Assembly: GCA_031284485.1 (NCBI GenBank)
Contig: JAISZT010000128.1
Span: forward strand, 1-32,929
Direction: 5' to 3'
Source: Desulfovibrio sp.
Lineage (GTDB): Bacteria > Desulfobacterota > Desulfovibrionia > Desulfovibrionales > Desulfovibrionaceae
Length of the DNA stretch: 32,929 nt
The translations under genes and the position numbers were made by a program. The notes beneath the pieces are model-generated. The model saw nothing but the letters and a program-made list of their open reading frames with translations. It searched no databases and had not been told where the DNA came from. Position 1 is the first letter of the stretch. Every line of letters begins with the position of its first letter. Shown here one piece after another: positions 22,332 to 29,389 of the stretch.

Positions 22332-24668
22332 TCAGACGTTTTTTTTGGCTACTGCGACATCCCGCAGGGTTTTGTAGAGCGCTTCAATGTCAATGGGTTT
22401 TGTCAGATGCCCGTTCATGCCTATGGAAAGGCAGTGGTCTTTTTCTTCGTCAAAGGCATGGGCTGTCAGGGCAAAAATCGGCATATCCCGATATTTTTCA
22501 TTGAGACGGATGCGCGTGGCGGCTTCGTAGCCGTCCATGACAGGCATCTGCAGATCCATCAGCACAACGTCGAAGGGAAGCTGCGCGTTTTGCGCCGCCG
22601 CCTCAAGTTTTTTCAGGGCTTCTCTGCCGTTTTCCGCAGTGGTGGTCACAGCGCCGACGGCGTCAAGCACTTCAAGCATGATTTGTGTATTGATTTCATT
22701 GTCTTCCGCCAGCAAAACGCGCATGCCGCGCAGGATGTCGTTTCCCTGCTCCGCAGGCGCGCTTTCTTTATCGGATGCGCGCAGAACCCTGGAGGCGCTG
22801 TCGGGTGCAATGGGAAACACGCAGGTGAAACTGAATGTCGTGCCTTTGCCTTCCTCGCTTTGGACGGCAAGCCGGCCGGACATAAGTTCGACAAGGCGCG
22901 TTGTAATGGACAAGCCAAGGCCCGTGCCTCCGTATTTGCGCGTAACGGAATTGTCCGCCTGGGTAAAGGCGTCGAAAATTTTTGCCACCTGTCCTTCGTT
23001 CATGCCGATGCCCGTATCCTGTACGGAAAAGGCCAGGGTTGCGGCGTTTTTGTCTATCTTGGGCACGGCGACGCCCACGGTGATGCTTCCTTTTTCAGTA
23101 AATTTGAAAGAGTTTCCCACAAGGTTGATGAAAATCTGGCGCAGGCGCAGCGGGTCGCCCACAACGGAGCGCGGGATGGCGGCGTCAATGTCAAATTGCA
23201 GCGCGATGCCCGTTTTTTCGCTGAGGTTCTGGAAGAAGACGGCGATATCGTCCATGAGCGACCGGGGGTCAAAGGCAACCTGTTCCAGAGTCATTTTATC
23301 GGCTTCAATTTTTGAAAAATCCAGAATGTCGTTGATAATTCCGAGCAGAACTTCGGAGGAGCGGTGAATTTTTTCCGCATAGTCCCGCTGATGTTCGTCA
23401 AGAGGGGTTTTGAGCAGCAAATGGGTAAGCCCTATGACGGCATTCATAGGCGTGCGTATTTCATGGCTCATGTTTGCCAGAAATGAGCTTTTTGCCCTGT
23501 TTGCCGCGACAGCGGCTTCAATGCGTTCCTGAAGCGTTGTGATCATTGTGTGCAGAACTTCAGCCAGAACCTTTGTTTCTCCCGTAGCCTTGATGTTGAG
23601 TTTTTTTTGCAAGGTGTAGCGCGCCTGTGCGGATGTTTCATATTCCTTGTCCGATATGATTTTTGAAATTTTCACCAGTTCTTCAATGGGACGGGTGATT
23701 GATGCGGCAAAGGACGTCAGCAGGACAAATCCCAGCAGGACGGCCAGTGTGGCGCTGGTCAGCACAGTGTACATCTGGTTGTATGAAGATTCCATAATTT
23801 CGTTCTGGTCAAAAATCACGCACAGTTTCCAGCCCAGCGGGTTGATGGTTCTGGTGATGCCGTACACGTTCTTTCCGTCCGCCGCTCGTCCGAAATATTC
23901 GCCGTCCGGTGAGGTCGCAAGGATCCGGCGGAATGCCGGGTAGTCTTTTGGATCAAGGTCGGCGTATTCGGGGTGATGGCTGTCCACAATGGTGCGCTTG
24001 TCCTTGCCGAACAGCACAATGTAGCCCGTCCGCAACACTCCGTAGTCGTTCAGATCCCTGGTCAGGCTTTGCAGGCTGTAATCAACGCCGATCATGCCCA
24101 GAGGCGCACCGTCCGCCGAGTAAGTTTTGGCCATGACGCTGCATACAACCCCGGCGCCGGAAGTAAGGTAGGGCGAGCTTACGGCTTCGTTCGCGGCGTT
24201 ATTCATGAGTTCCTTGTACCATGAGCGTTGCCTGGGATCATACCCGCTGTATTTGATCCGTCCCTCGGGCGCCTGAGCGTACTGGCCATCGTCATTTGCC
24301 ATGAAGACAAGGTCGAAATTGGCGTTGAGGCGGAGCAGAACCATAAATTCATCGTAGAGGCGCTGTTCGTGGGGGGGGTGGTTGGCGTAGCGCAGGGTGG
24401 TGGTTTCCGTAGTGTTCAGATAGCTTGTGAGTTTGCCCCGCGATGTCCGCACAATGTCCAGTTTGGCTAGATATCTTACGGTCGAGAAGCCGGTTTCCAT
24501 AAAGGCCGTGATGCGTTCTTCCACATGTCGCAGTTCGCTTGCGGCCAGAGCGGAAAAAGCGGTTTTCGCCTGTCTTTGCGCGTTGACGAAGACGCTGGCG
24601 CAGGTCAGCGCCGTACTGAGAAGAAGACAGATAAAAAAAGCGAACATGAGTTGGGCGCGTATGGACAT
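22332..24668 (-). CDS. Hybrid sensor histidine kinase with dCache sensor and receiver domain
   Basis: This encodes 778 residues. TM1 (8-28), a periplasmic dCache_1 domain (about 40-290), TM2 (about 301-322) and a HAMP-like linker (SITRPIEELVKISKII) lead to HisKA with His402 (ANMSHEIRTPMN), an N-box NLVGNSFKFTEKG (515-527), DTGIGM (551-556) and GGTGLGLSI (580-588). A receiver domain has Asp705 (LMDLQMPVMD) and Lys757. The dCache part carries YDPRQRSWY (143-151) and an Asp in GMIGVDYS (about 196), the signature linked to amino-acid or amine ligands. There is no Hpt domain in the protein, so phosphate must pass to a separate partner. It starts one base after the ddl stop. Confidence 0.9.
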   Translation of the reverse strand: MSIRAQLMFAFFICLLLSTALTCASVFVNAQRQAKTAFSALAASELRHVEERITAFMETGFSTVRYLAKLDIVRTSRGKLTSYLNTTETTTLRYANHPPHEQRLYDEFMVLLRLNANFDLVFMANDDGQYAQAPEGRIKYSGYDPRQRSWYKELMNNAANEAVSSPYLTSGAGVVCSVMAKTYSADGAPLGMIGVDYSLQSLTRDLNDYGVLRTGYIVLFGKDKRTIVDSHHPEYADLDPKDYPAFRRILATSPDGEYFGRAADGKNVYGITRTINPLGWKLCVIFDQNEIMESSYNQMYTVLTSATLAVLLGFVLLTSFAASITRPIEELVKISKIISDKEYETSAQARYTLQKKLNIKATGETKVLAEVLHTMITTLQERIEAAVAANRAKSSFLANMSHEIRTPMNAVIGLTHLLLKTPLDEHQRDYAEKIHRSSEVLLGIINDILDFSKIEADKMTLEQVAFDPRSLMDDIAVFFQNLSEKTGIALQFDIDAAIPRSVVGDPLRLRQIFINLVGNSFKFTEKGSITVGVAVPKIDKNAATLAFSVQDTGIGMNEGQVAKIFDAFTQADNSVTRKYGGTGLGLSITTRLVELMSGRLAVQSEEGKGTTFSFTCVFPIAPDSASRVLRASDKESAPAEQGNDILRGMRVLLAEDNEINTQIMLEVLDAVGAVTTTAENGREALKKLEAAAQNAQLPFDVVLMDLQMPVMDGYEAATRIRLNEKYRDMPIFALTAHAFDEEKDHCLSIGMNGHLTKPIDIEALYKTLRDVAVAKKNV

Positions 24669-24669
24669 T

Positions 24670-25584
24670 TTATTCTGTTTTTTTCCGCTCTGCGCCGAAT
24701 GCTATGAGTTTGTCCAGAAGATCGCCGAAATCGATTCCCGCCGCGCGCGCTTCCTGCGGCAGCAGACTGGTGGCGGTCATGCCCGGCAGAGTGTTGATTT
24801 CAAGCAGGTGCAGGCTGTCATTTTTGTCCAGTATAAAATCCGCGCGGCTGTACCCCGCAAGCCCCAGTGCTCTGTGCGCGGTAACAGTCATTTTCCGCAC
24901 GCTGTCAAGCAGGGGCGCGGGCAGCGGGGCCGGGCAGATCTCTTTCGCGCCGCCCGCGGTGTATTTGCTTTTGTAGTCAAAAAAATCGCCGGCCACCGGT
25001 TCAATGAGCAGCGGCGGCAGAGCCTCGTCGCCAAGAACCCCGCAGGTCACCTCGCGGCCTTCAACCGCCGTTTCAATAAGGGCTTCCTCGCCGGCGGCAA
25101 AAATTTCTTTCAGCGCGGCGTCAAGTTCGGCCTTGTCGCGCGCGCGTCCCAGGCGCAGGGAAGAGCCGCCGGTGGCGCTTTTGACGAACAGAGGCCAAGG
25201 CAGGGACGGCTGCCGGTCAGCGGGCGGAGGCAGGGGCAGAAATTCCCAGTCCGGCGTGGGCAGGCCGGCCTGGCGGAATATCTGCTTGGCGGCGGCCTTG
25301 TTCAGGGCGAGAAACGACCCCGCCGGCCCTGAACCCTGATAGGGACAGCCGGCGCTCTCAAGCATCGCCTGCACAAGACCGTCTTCTCCCGGCGCGCCGT
25401 GCAGGTTGATGAAGGCAAAATCGTGCTCTTTGGCCTTGCGCAGCAAATGGTCAAATTCGGTGAACAGGTCAAAAAAGGTGACGCTGTGACCGCGTTCACG
25501 CAGGATTTGTTCCACAATGCGCGCCCCGCTCAGCGAGACTTCACGCTCATTGGACCATCCGCCCGCAATCAAAAGAATCTTCAT
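24670..25584 (-). CDS. ddl: D-alanine--D-alanine ligase
   Basis: This encodes 304 residues. The ATP-grasp enzyme makes the D-Ala-D-Ala dipeptide for peptidoglycan in the cytoplasm. Visible motifs: EREVSLSG (13-20), HGAPGEDG (62-69), FVKSATGGSSLRLGR (133-147, ATP-binding, where VKSATGGSS replaces the usual VKPxxxGSS), DYKSKYT (203-209) and LEINTLPGMT (261-270) with the metal-binding Glu/Asn. The ATG at 25584 has GGAGGTG seven bases upstream. The frame remains open far upstream but that part has shadow composition. It overlaps the HD-domain gene by 38 bp upstream and abuts the kinase downstream. The Tyr of YKSKYT supports D-Ala rather than D-lactate specificity. Confidence 0.93.
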   Translation of the reverse strand: MKILLIAGGWSNEREVSLSGARIVEQILRERGHSVTFFDLFTEFDHLLRKAKEHDFAFINLHGAPGEDGLVQAMLESAGCPYQGSGPAGSFLALNKAAAKQIFRQAGLPTPDWEFLPLPPPADRQPSLPWPLFVKSATGGSSLRLGRARDKAELDAALKEIFAAGEEALIETAVEGREVTCGVLGDEALPPLLIEPVAGDFFDYKSKYTAGGAKEICPAPLPAPLLDSVRKMTVTAHRALGLAGYSRADFILDKNDSLHLLEINTLPGMTATSLLPQEARAAGIDFGDLLDKLIAFGAERKKTE

Positions 25585-26215
25585 GTAGCGCACCTCCAAG
25601 CAGCGCTGAGAAGGCGCGCTCGATAGCTTTGCCCTGTTCGTAGGATTTGCGTATGCCTGACCGCGCAGCGTCGCTGTGTCCGTAGCGCGTGAGCAGATCT
25701 TCATAGCGTTCGTCCAGAGAAACGCACACATCGTGCCTGACGCGCTTGTCCGCGTAAATAATAAAAAAAGGCAGCGTGCACAGGCAGTCGCCTTCGGGCA
25801 ATCGCCATGGCCAGTAAACATGCAGCAAAACCGCCTGGGCCACGGCGTAATTGCGCGTTTCCGCGATTGTCCAGCTTGCGCCCAGTTGGGCGTGGCTGCC
25901 GCCGTGCTGCACACAATAGCTTTTTGCGATGTCGTGGAGCAGGGCGGCGGCGCGCACATGGGGCAAATCGACGGCGATGTTCCTTGCCTGCGCACGGCCG
26001 GCCAGGGTTGTCGCGATATGGGCCACCACGAGCGAATGTTTCCTGACATTGGGCAGCATGGCGTATTTGTCCCACAGGCTGAAACAGAGGCTGTCGCTTG
26101 GCGGAGAATGGCCTGCGGGCATTGTCGGCGCTGCGCTACGCATGGACGCCGGTTCCGGCATGTCTGCCATCGGGCGGTTTTCAACTTTCAGTTTGACGGC
26201 GATCCCGGCGTTCAT
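25547..26215 (-). CDS. HD-domain phosphohydrolase
   Basis: This encodes 222 residues. The metal-binding HD motif is complete: His60 (RKHSLVV), His94-Asp95 (ALLHDIAK) and Asp156 (YADKRVRHD). The protein resembles bacterial HDIG/YqeK-type hydrolases; YqeK cleaves Ap4A, but that is only a possibility here. An N-terminal tail of about 45 residues without recognisable fold precedes the domain. An in-frame ATG (26170) would shorten it by 15 residues; neither start has a strong Shine-Dalgarno sequence. Its 3' end overlaps ddl, so the two are co-transcribed. Confidence 0.8.
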   Translation of the reverse strand: MNAGIAVKLKVENRPMADMPEPASMRSAAPTMPAGHSPPSDSLCFSLWDKYAMLPNVRKHSLVVAHIATTLAGRAQARNIAVDLPHVRAAALLHDIAKSYCVQHGGSHAQLGASWTIAETRNYAVAQAVLLHVYWPWRLPEGDCLCTLPFFIIYADKRVRHDVCVSLDERYEDLLTRYGHSDAARSGIRKSYEQGKAIERAFSALLGGALHEDSFDCGRMVQ

Positions 26216-26414
26216 TTGCCGAGTATGCCCTTTCAGGGAAATAAAGGCAAGACGGCGGACGCGCCATAATCCGCCACGGTCAGGCCGAACATCATCATTC
26301 TTTTGTTAATACTCTCCTTTTTTCATTCAATAACCATGATTCTGGACAGGGTGGGGTTATCCTGTTACGACTGTAGTCAGACGGAACTGTCGCAAACAAA
26401 AGTCAGAGGCGCAT

Positions 26415-27296
26415 ATGCAACGACACGTTATGAGAATCAGGAATCTTGACAAGGAAACCTGCTGGCTTCTTGCGCAGCAGGCAGCCAGCATACCCGATGC
26501 CAAAGGCCGCACGGATTTTATGCTCGGGCGTACAGCGGTGCTGCTGTTCGCGCAGTTTTCGCTGGGTGAACGGCTCTCTGTGACGGCGGCCGTGCGCCAG
26601 ATGGGCGGATATCTGGTGTACCAGGGGCCGGGCGATTCCTGGCATGAGGATATCAACCGATACAGCCGCCAACTGCTGCCGGTGCTGGATTATTATGTGG
26701 ACTGCCTGTATGTGTACGGCATGCCGATACAATCCTGGGATATGGACATTGCCGAACTGCCCTTTCCTGTCATCAACGCGGGCAGCGCGCGCGCTCATCC
26801 GGCGAATGCGCTGGCGGACATTGTCTGCATGAAGCGCGGGTCAAAAGATTTCAACGGCGTTGTCGCCACATGGCTTGGCTGCGCAAACGGCACACTGTAT
26901 TCTCTGATCGAGGCGATGGCATATTTTCCCTTCACCTTGCGCGTGTGCCTGCCGCCGCATGTTGACGCGTCACCGCTGAAAGAGCTTGCGGATACAATGA
27001 AAAGCCAGGTGATATTTGTGGAATCACCCAGGAAGGCTGTAACGGGTGCCAATTTTATTTTTGTCGGATGCCGTGGAGATTTGTCTCCCAAGGATATTGA
27101 CTTGTGGCGTCTTGATGTGGAACTAATGGCAAGGGCGGCGCCTGACGCGCGGCTTTTGCTGAGTTCCGTGCCCGCGGACGTCATACCCATGGAGAAAGAC
27201 GTTTTTTGCAGCCCCGCTTCGTTGCTTGCCCGTCAGGCAGAGTGTCGCCTGCGTGTGCACAAGCGTATTCTGCACTGGGTTTTTTCGAAAGATTAG
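26415..27296 (+). CDS. Ornithine/aspartate carbamoyltransferase-like protein, degenerate active site
   Basis: This encodes 293 residues with the architecture of the aspartate/ornithine carbamoyltransferase superfamily. A helical start and FAQFSLGERLSVTAAVRQMGG (45-65) align to the FxxxSTRTRxSFExAxxxLGG block. PVINAGSARAHPANALAD (118-135) aligns to the PVINGxxxxxHPxQALxD block. A Rossmann-like second domain follows (VATWLGCANGTLYSL, about 150-164), then QAECRLRVHKRIL (274-286), typical of the family C-terminus. The phosphate-binding STRTR signature is replaced by QFSLGER (47-53), and the HCLP motif that closes over substrate is missing (SSVPADV, 250-256). Carbamoyltransfer by the usual mechanism is therefore doubtful. 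A lipoprotein gene follows 28 bases later. Confidence 0.75.
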   Translation: MQRHVMRIRNLDKETCWLLAQQAASIPDAKGRTDFMLGRTAVLLFAQFSLGERLSVTAAVRQMGGYLVYQGPGDSWHEDINRYSRQLLPVLDYYVDCLYVYGMPIQSWDMDIAELPFPVINAGSARAHPANALADIVCMKRGSKDFNGVVATWLGCANGTLYSLIEAMAYFPFTLRVCLPPHVDASPLKELADTMKSQVIFVESPRKAVTGANFIFVGCRGDLSPKDIDLWRLDVELMARAAPDARLLLSSVPADVIPMEKDVFCSPASLLARQAECRLRVHKRILHWVFSKD

Positions 27297-27324
27297 AGCG
27301 TATTACAGCTTTGGGGGTGTGTTT

Positions 27325-28077
27325 ATGAAATGGCAATTGCGCGCATGCTGCGCGGCCCTGTGTATTCTGTCAGCCGCCTGCACCGGCGTCCAGCAGCGAG
27401 GCATGGCAGGTTCGGTCTATGTTTCGACCGCCCGCCCGGCCATTGCCCTTGGGGTCAAAAATATGCTGCCCCTTGTCGCAGCCGGAGAGGGGATGGCGCG
27501 TCTTGTCTCAAGCGGCATGATGGGCGGTTTGCCGATACGGATGTGGCTTGCGGTTTACGGCGGCGCGAACGAACGCGGCGCCATGGCGATCACGGCGCAT
27601 GCCGAAGTGCCGCGCGGCTGGTACTGGGATGGCGATATGCGCCGTCCGTTCAGTGTTAATGCGGGCATGGAGGTGTTCAACGACGTGGAATACCAGGCGT
27701 GCACCTACATTGTGGACGAGAGCCGCGATCCCTTCGGCGCGCTTGCCGAAGGAACGGCCGAAATAGCGTCTTCGGGCTCCCGGAAGTGGATGGCGCGCGG
27801 GTTTGCCGCCCGTTACAATTTTAATGACGACAAAATCATTCTGGAATACAGGGAACCGCTGCCGGAAGGCATAGTGTCGCTTTCCGCGCTGCCGATGGGA
27901 TTGGGCGACGCGATCATGGCTTTTGAGCAAAGGGCAAGGGAGGCTTTCCTCGCGGGCCCGCCCCCCGCCAAGGGGACGCCCGTGCTGCGGAGCTATGCGC
28001 AGAACATGCAATGGCGCTATATGGACGAGCGCTTCCTCGGCACCGTGTCAAGATATGAAACGTTAGACTCAAGGTAG
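27325..28077 (+). CDS. Lipoprotein of unknown function
   Basis: This encodes 250 residues from ATG 27325, preceded by GGGGGTG. A signal peptide (KWQLRACCAALCILSAA) ends at Cys19 in LSAAC, a lipoprotein signal. The mature protein has a glycine-rich start and a compact domain with MWLAVYGGANERGAMAITAHAEVPRG in the middle and ends near YMDERFLGTVSRYE. The family is not recognised. It is followed 18 bases later by the convergent Fic gene. The frame is open upstream into the preceding gene, but the signal peptide and ribosome-binding site fix the start. Confidence 0.72.
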   Translation: MKWQLRACCAALCILSAACTGVQQRGMAGSVYVSTARPAIALGVKNMLPLVAAGEGMARLVSSGMMGGLPIRMWLAVYGGANERGAMAITAHAEVPRGWYWDGDMRRPFSVNAGMEVFNDVEYQACTYIVDESRDPFGALAEGTAEIASSGSRKWMARGFAARYNFNDDKIILEYREPLPEGIVSLSALPMGLGDAIMAFEQRAREAFLAGPPPAKGTPVLRSYAQNMQWRYMDERFLGTVSRYETLDSR

Positions 28078-28095
28078 CCTGGCAGGTGGCTGAAA

Positions 28096-28908
28096 TCAGG
28101 AAGGGATATGAAGATCGCGGTTCTTCAATTCATACTGTTCGCCAAACAGCAGATTGTCGAAAAAACGATTGAGATAGGTCAATTCTGCTTTAACGCCTTG
28201 TTTGTGGTTGTTGTAGTGAGCGCGGACAAGGGCATTGCGAAAATAGAGTGAATTTTTCTCGAACGTATCATTCGTAACATCATACCCCAATGTGCGAAGA
28301 TATTTTATTGTGAATACGGCAATTGTGCGTGTGTTGCCCTCGCTGAAGGCATGAATCTGCCATAGGTCGGCAATGAATTTCACGATATGCGCGGCGGTTT
28401 TGCGGGCATCAAGCAGGCTGTAGTCAAAAGTCTTTTCCTTGTCAAAATCGTAATCCAATGCCTCGCGTATGTTGCGGAAATCGCCGTAATACACGGTTTC
28501 ACCGTTCAGAATCCATTCTTTTTTTGTGATGTTATTCACCCGGATTTTCCCGGCATGGTCGTATATCCCCGTAAATAAATGCTGATGAATTGAGGTCAGT
28601 TGCGTGGGTGACAGGGTGAAAGTTTTTCCCGCGAGGAGTTCGGCAATGCGAAGCGAAACTTTGTCCGCCTCCTCATTTCTTTTTTCATCGTCTGTTGCCG
28701 GAATGTTCCGCTCATAGTAGCCGGCGACAAGCTGTTCCGCTTTGCCGAGAGAAATCTTGCCCTCAATGTTTGCGTTTGCGGTATCAATCAGATATTTTGA
28801 CGGAGTAAGCCCGTCAACCTGCTGCAACCCAATGGCGGTTTTCCAGTTGTAACTGCGTTCCGCGCGATCCGGTTCGGTTTGAACAAGGTACTCCTCTTTG
28901 TTGTCCAT
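28096..28908 (-). CDS. Fic-domain protein (Fic/DOC family)
   Basis: This encodes 270 residues. Fic enzymes usually transfer AMP from ATP to hydroxyl side chains of target proteins. The N-terminal part (YNWKTAIGLQQVDGLTPSKYL, 20-40) is typical of one Fic subgroup; the core motif is HAFSEGNTRT (186-195) against the consensus HPFxxGNGRxxR. The histidine and first glycine are present, but the Gly before Arg is Thr and the second Arg is absent. No standard (S/T)xxxE(G/N) inhibitory motif is evident; the closest is NANIEG (45-50). ATG 28908 has AGGGAG nine bases upstream. The gene is more AT-rich than its neighbours, so recent acquisition is possible. Confidence 0.85.
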   Translation of the reverse strand: MDNKEEYLVQTEPDRAERSYNWKTAIGLQQVDGLTPSKYLIDTANANIEGKISLGKAEQLVAGYYERNIPATDDEKRNEEADKVSLRIAELLAGKTFTLSPTQLTSIHQHLFTGIYDHAGKIRVNNITKKEWILNGETVYYGDFRNIREALDYDFDKEKTFDYSLLDARKTAAHIVKFIADLWQIHAFSEGNTRTIAVFTIKYLRTLGYDVTNDTFEKNSLYFRNALVRAHYNNHKQGVKAELTYLNRFFDNLLFGEQYELKNRDLHIPS

Positions 28909-28978
28909 AAGATTTGTCTCCCTGATTGCTGTTTTTTTGCGGCCGACAGGTTCAAACGCCGGCTGCAATTTCTATAGG

Positions 28979-29338
28979 TCAAACTGTTTCCCCACCCAGC
29001 GCCGTGACGCAGCGCCGGGTCAGCGTGTCGGCAAGCTGTTCCACAGTGCGGATTTCTTCCTTGCTGATGTTTTCATAATGTATGCCGGCGCTCACGCAGA
29101 CGGTGCAGCATAGCGCGTTTGCCACACGCCGGGCCATGCGCGACGCCAATTCCCCTTCCCTGTGCGACGGGACGTCCAGATGACCGGAGGCGTTTTTCCC
29201 CGGCGCGGCCAGGGCCACGACCCCGATATGCGCATGCCCGCCGTCAAGCAGAATCTGGACGTCGTTCCCCGTGCGAAAGAGTCGGAGAGTCAGCAGCAGG
29301 CGGCCGCATCCGGCCCTGAGACGAAGGTGTTTTTTCAT
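28979..29338 (-). CDS. LpdD-like protein (prenylated-flavin chaperone family)
   Basis: This encodes 119 residues. The signature DVQILLDGGHAHIGVVALAA (27-46) and the later GIHYENISKEEI (about 84-95) are characteristic of the LpdD/prenylated-FMN chaperone-like family, which supports UbiD-type decarboxylases. No UbiD or UbiX gene is visible here. The start ATG at 29338 is created by, or abuts, the end of the 32-nt CRISPR-repeat-like element (29339-29370), and only a weak GGA lies upstream. If the true start is elsewhere, the next in-frame Met is far downstream, so the ATG is likely real. mutL ends 51 bases upstream. Confidence 0.7.
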   Translation of the reverse strand: MKKHLRLRAGCGRLLLTLRLFRTGNDVQILLDGGHAHIGVVALAAPGKNASGHLDVPSHREGELASRMARRVANALCCTVCVSAGIHYENISKEEIRTVEQLADTLTRRCVTALGGETV

Positions 29339-29370
29339 GTTTCAATCCACAACCGGCTCCATCCGCCGAT
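29339..29370 (-). repeat. Solitary type I-C CRISPR-repeat-like element upstream of the LpdD-like gene (copy B)
   Basis: Read on the minus strand, the element ends in GTGGATTGAAAC directly before ATG of the LpdD-like gene, and begins ATCGGCGGATGGAGCC. Shared sequence with the priA copy covers 33 nt with one transition, including two bases past the repeat end. It lies in the 51-nt space between mutL and the next gene. No further copy, spacer or cas gene is nearby. Confidence 0.6.
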
Positions 29371-29389
29371 TGACTCTTTGGAATTGGAA

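Noticed and set aside
22305..23315. 336-codon plus-strand open frame
   Set aside because: Antisense to the sensor kinase; shadow composition.
25585..26184. N-terminal extension of D-Ala-D-Ala ligase by about 200 residues
   Set aside because: The extension is out of register with the real HD-domain gene, which covers the same DNA in another frame; the ligase has a good ribosome-binding site at 25584.
18300..29370. A CRISPR array
   Set aside because: The two repeat-like units are 11 kb apart, with no tandem copies, spacers or cas genes; they are reported as solitary elements only.
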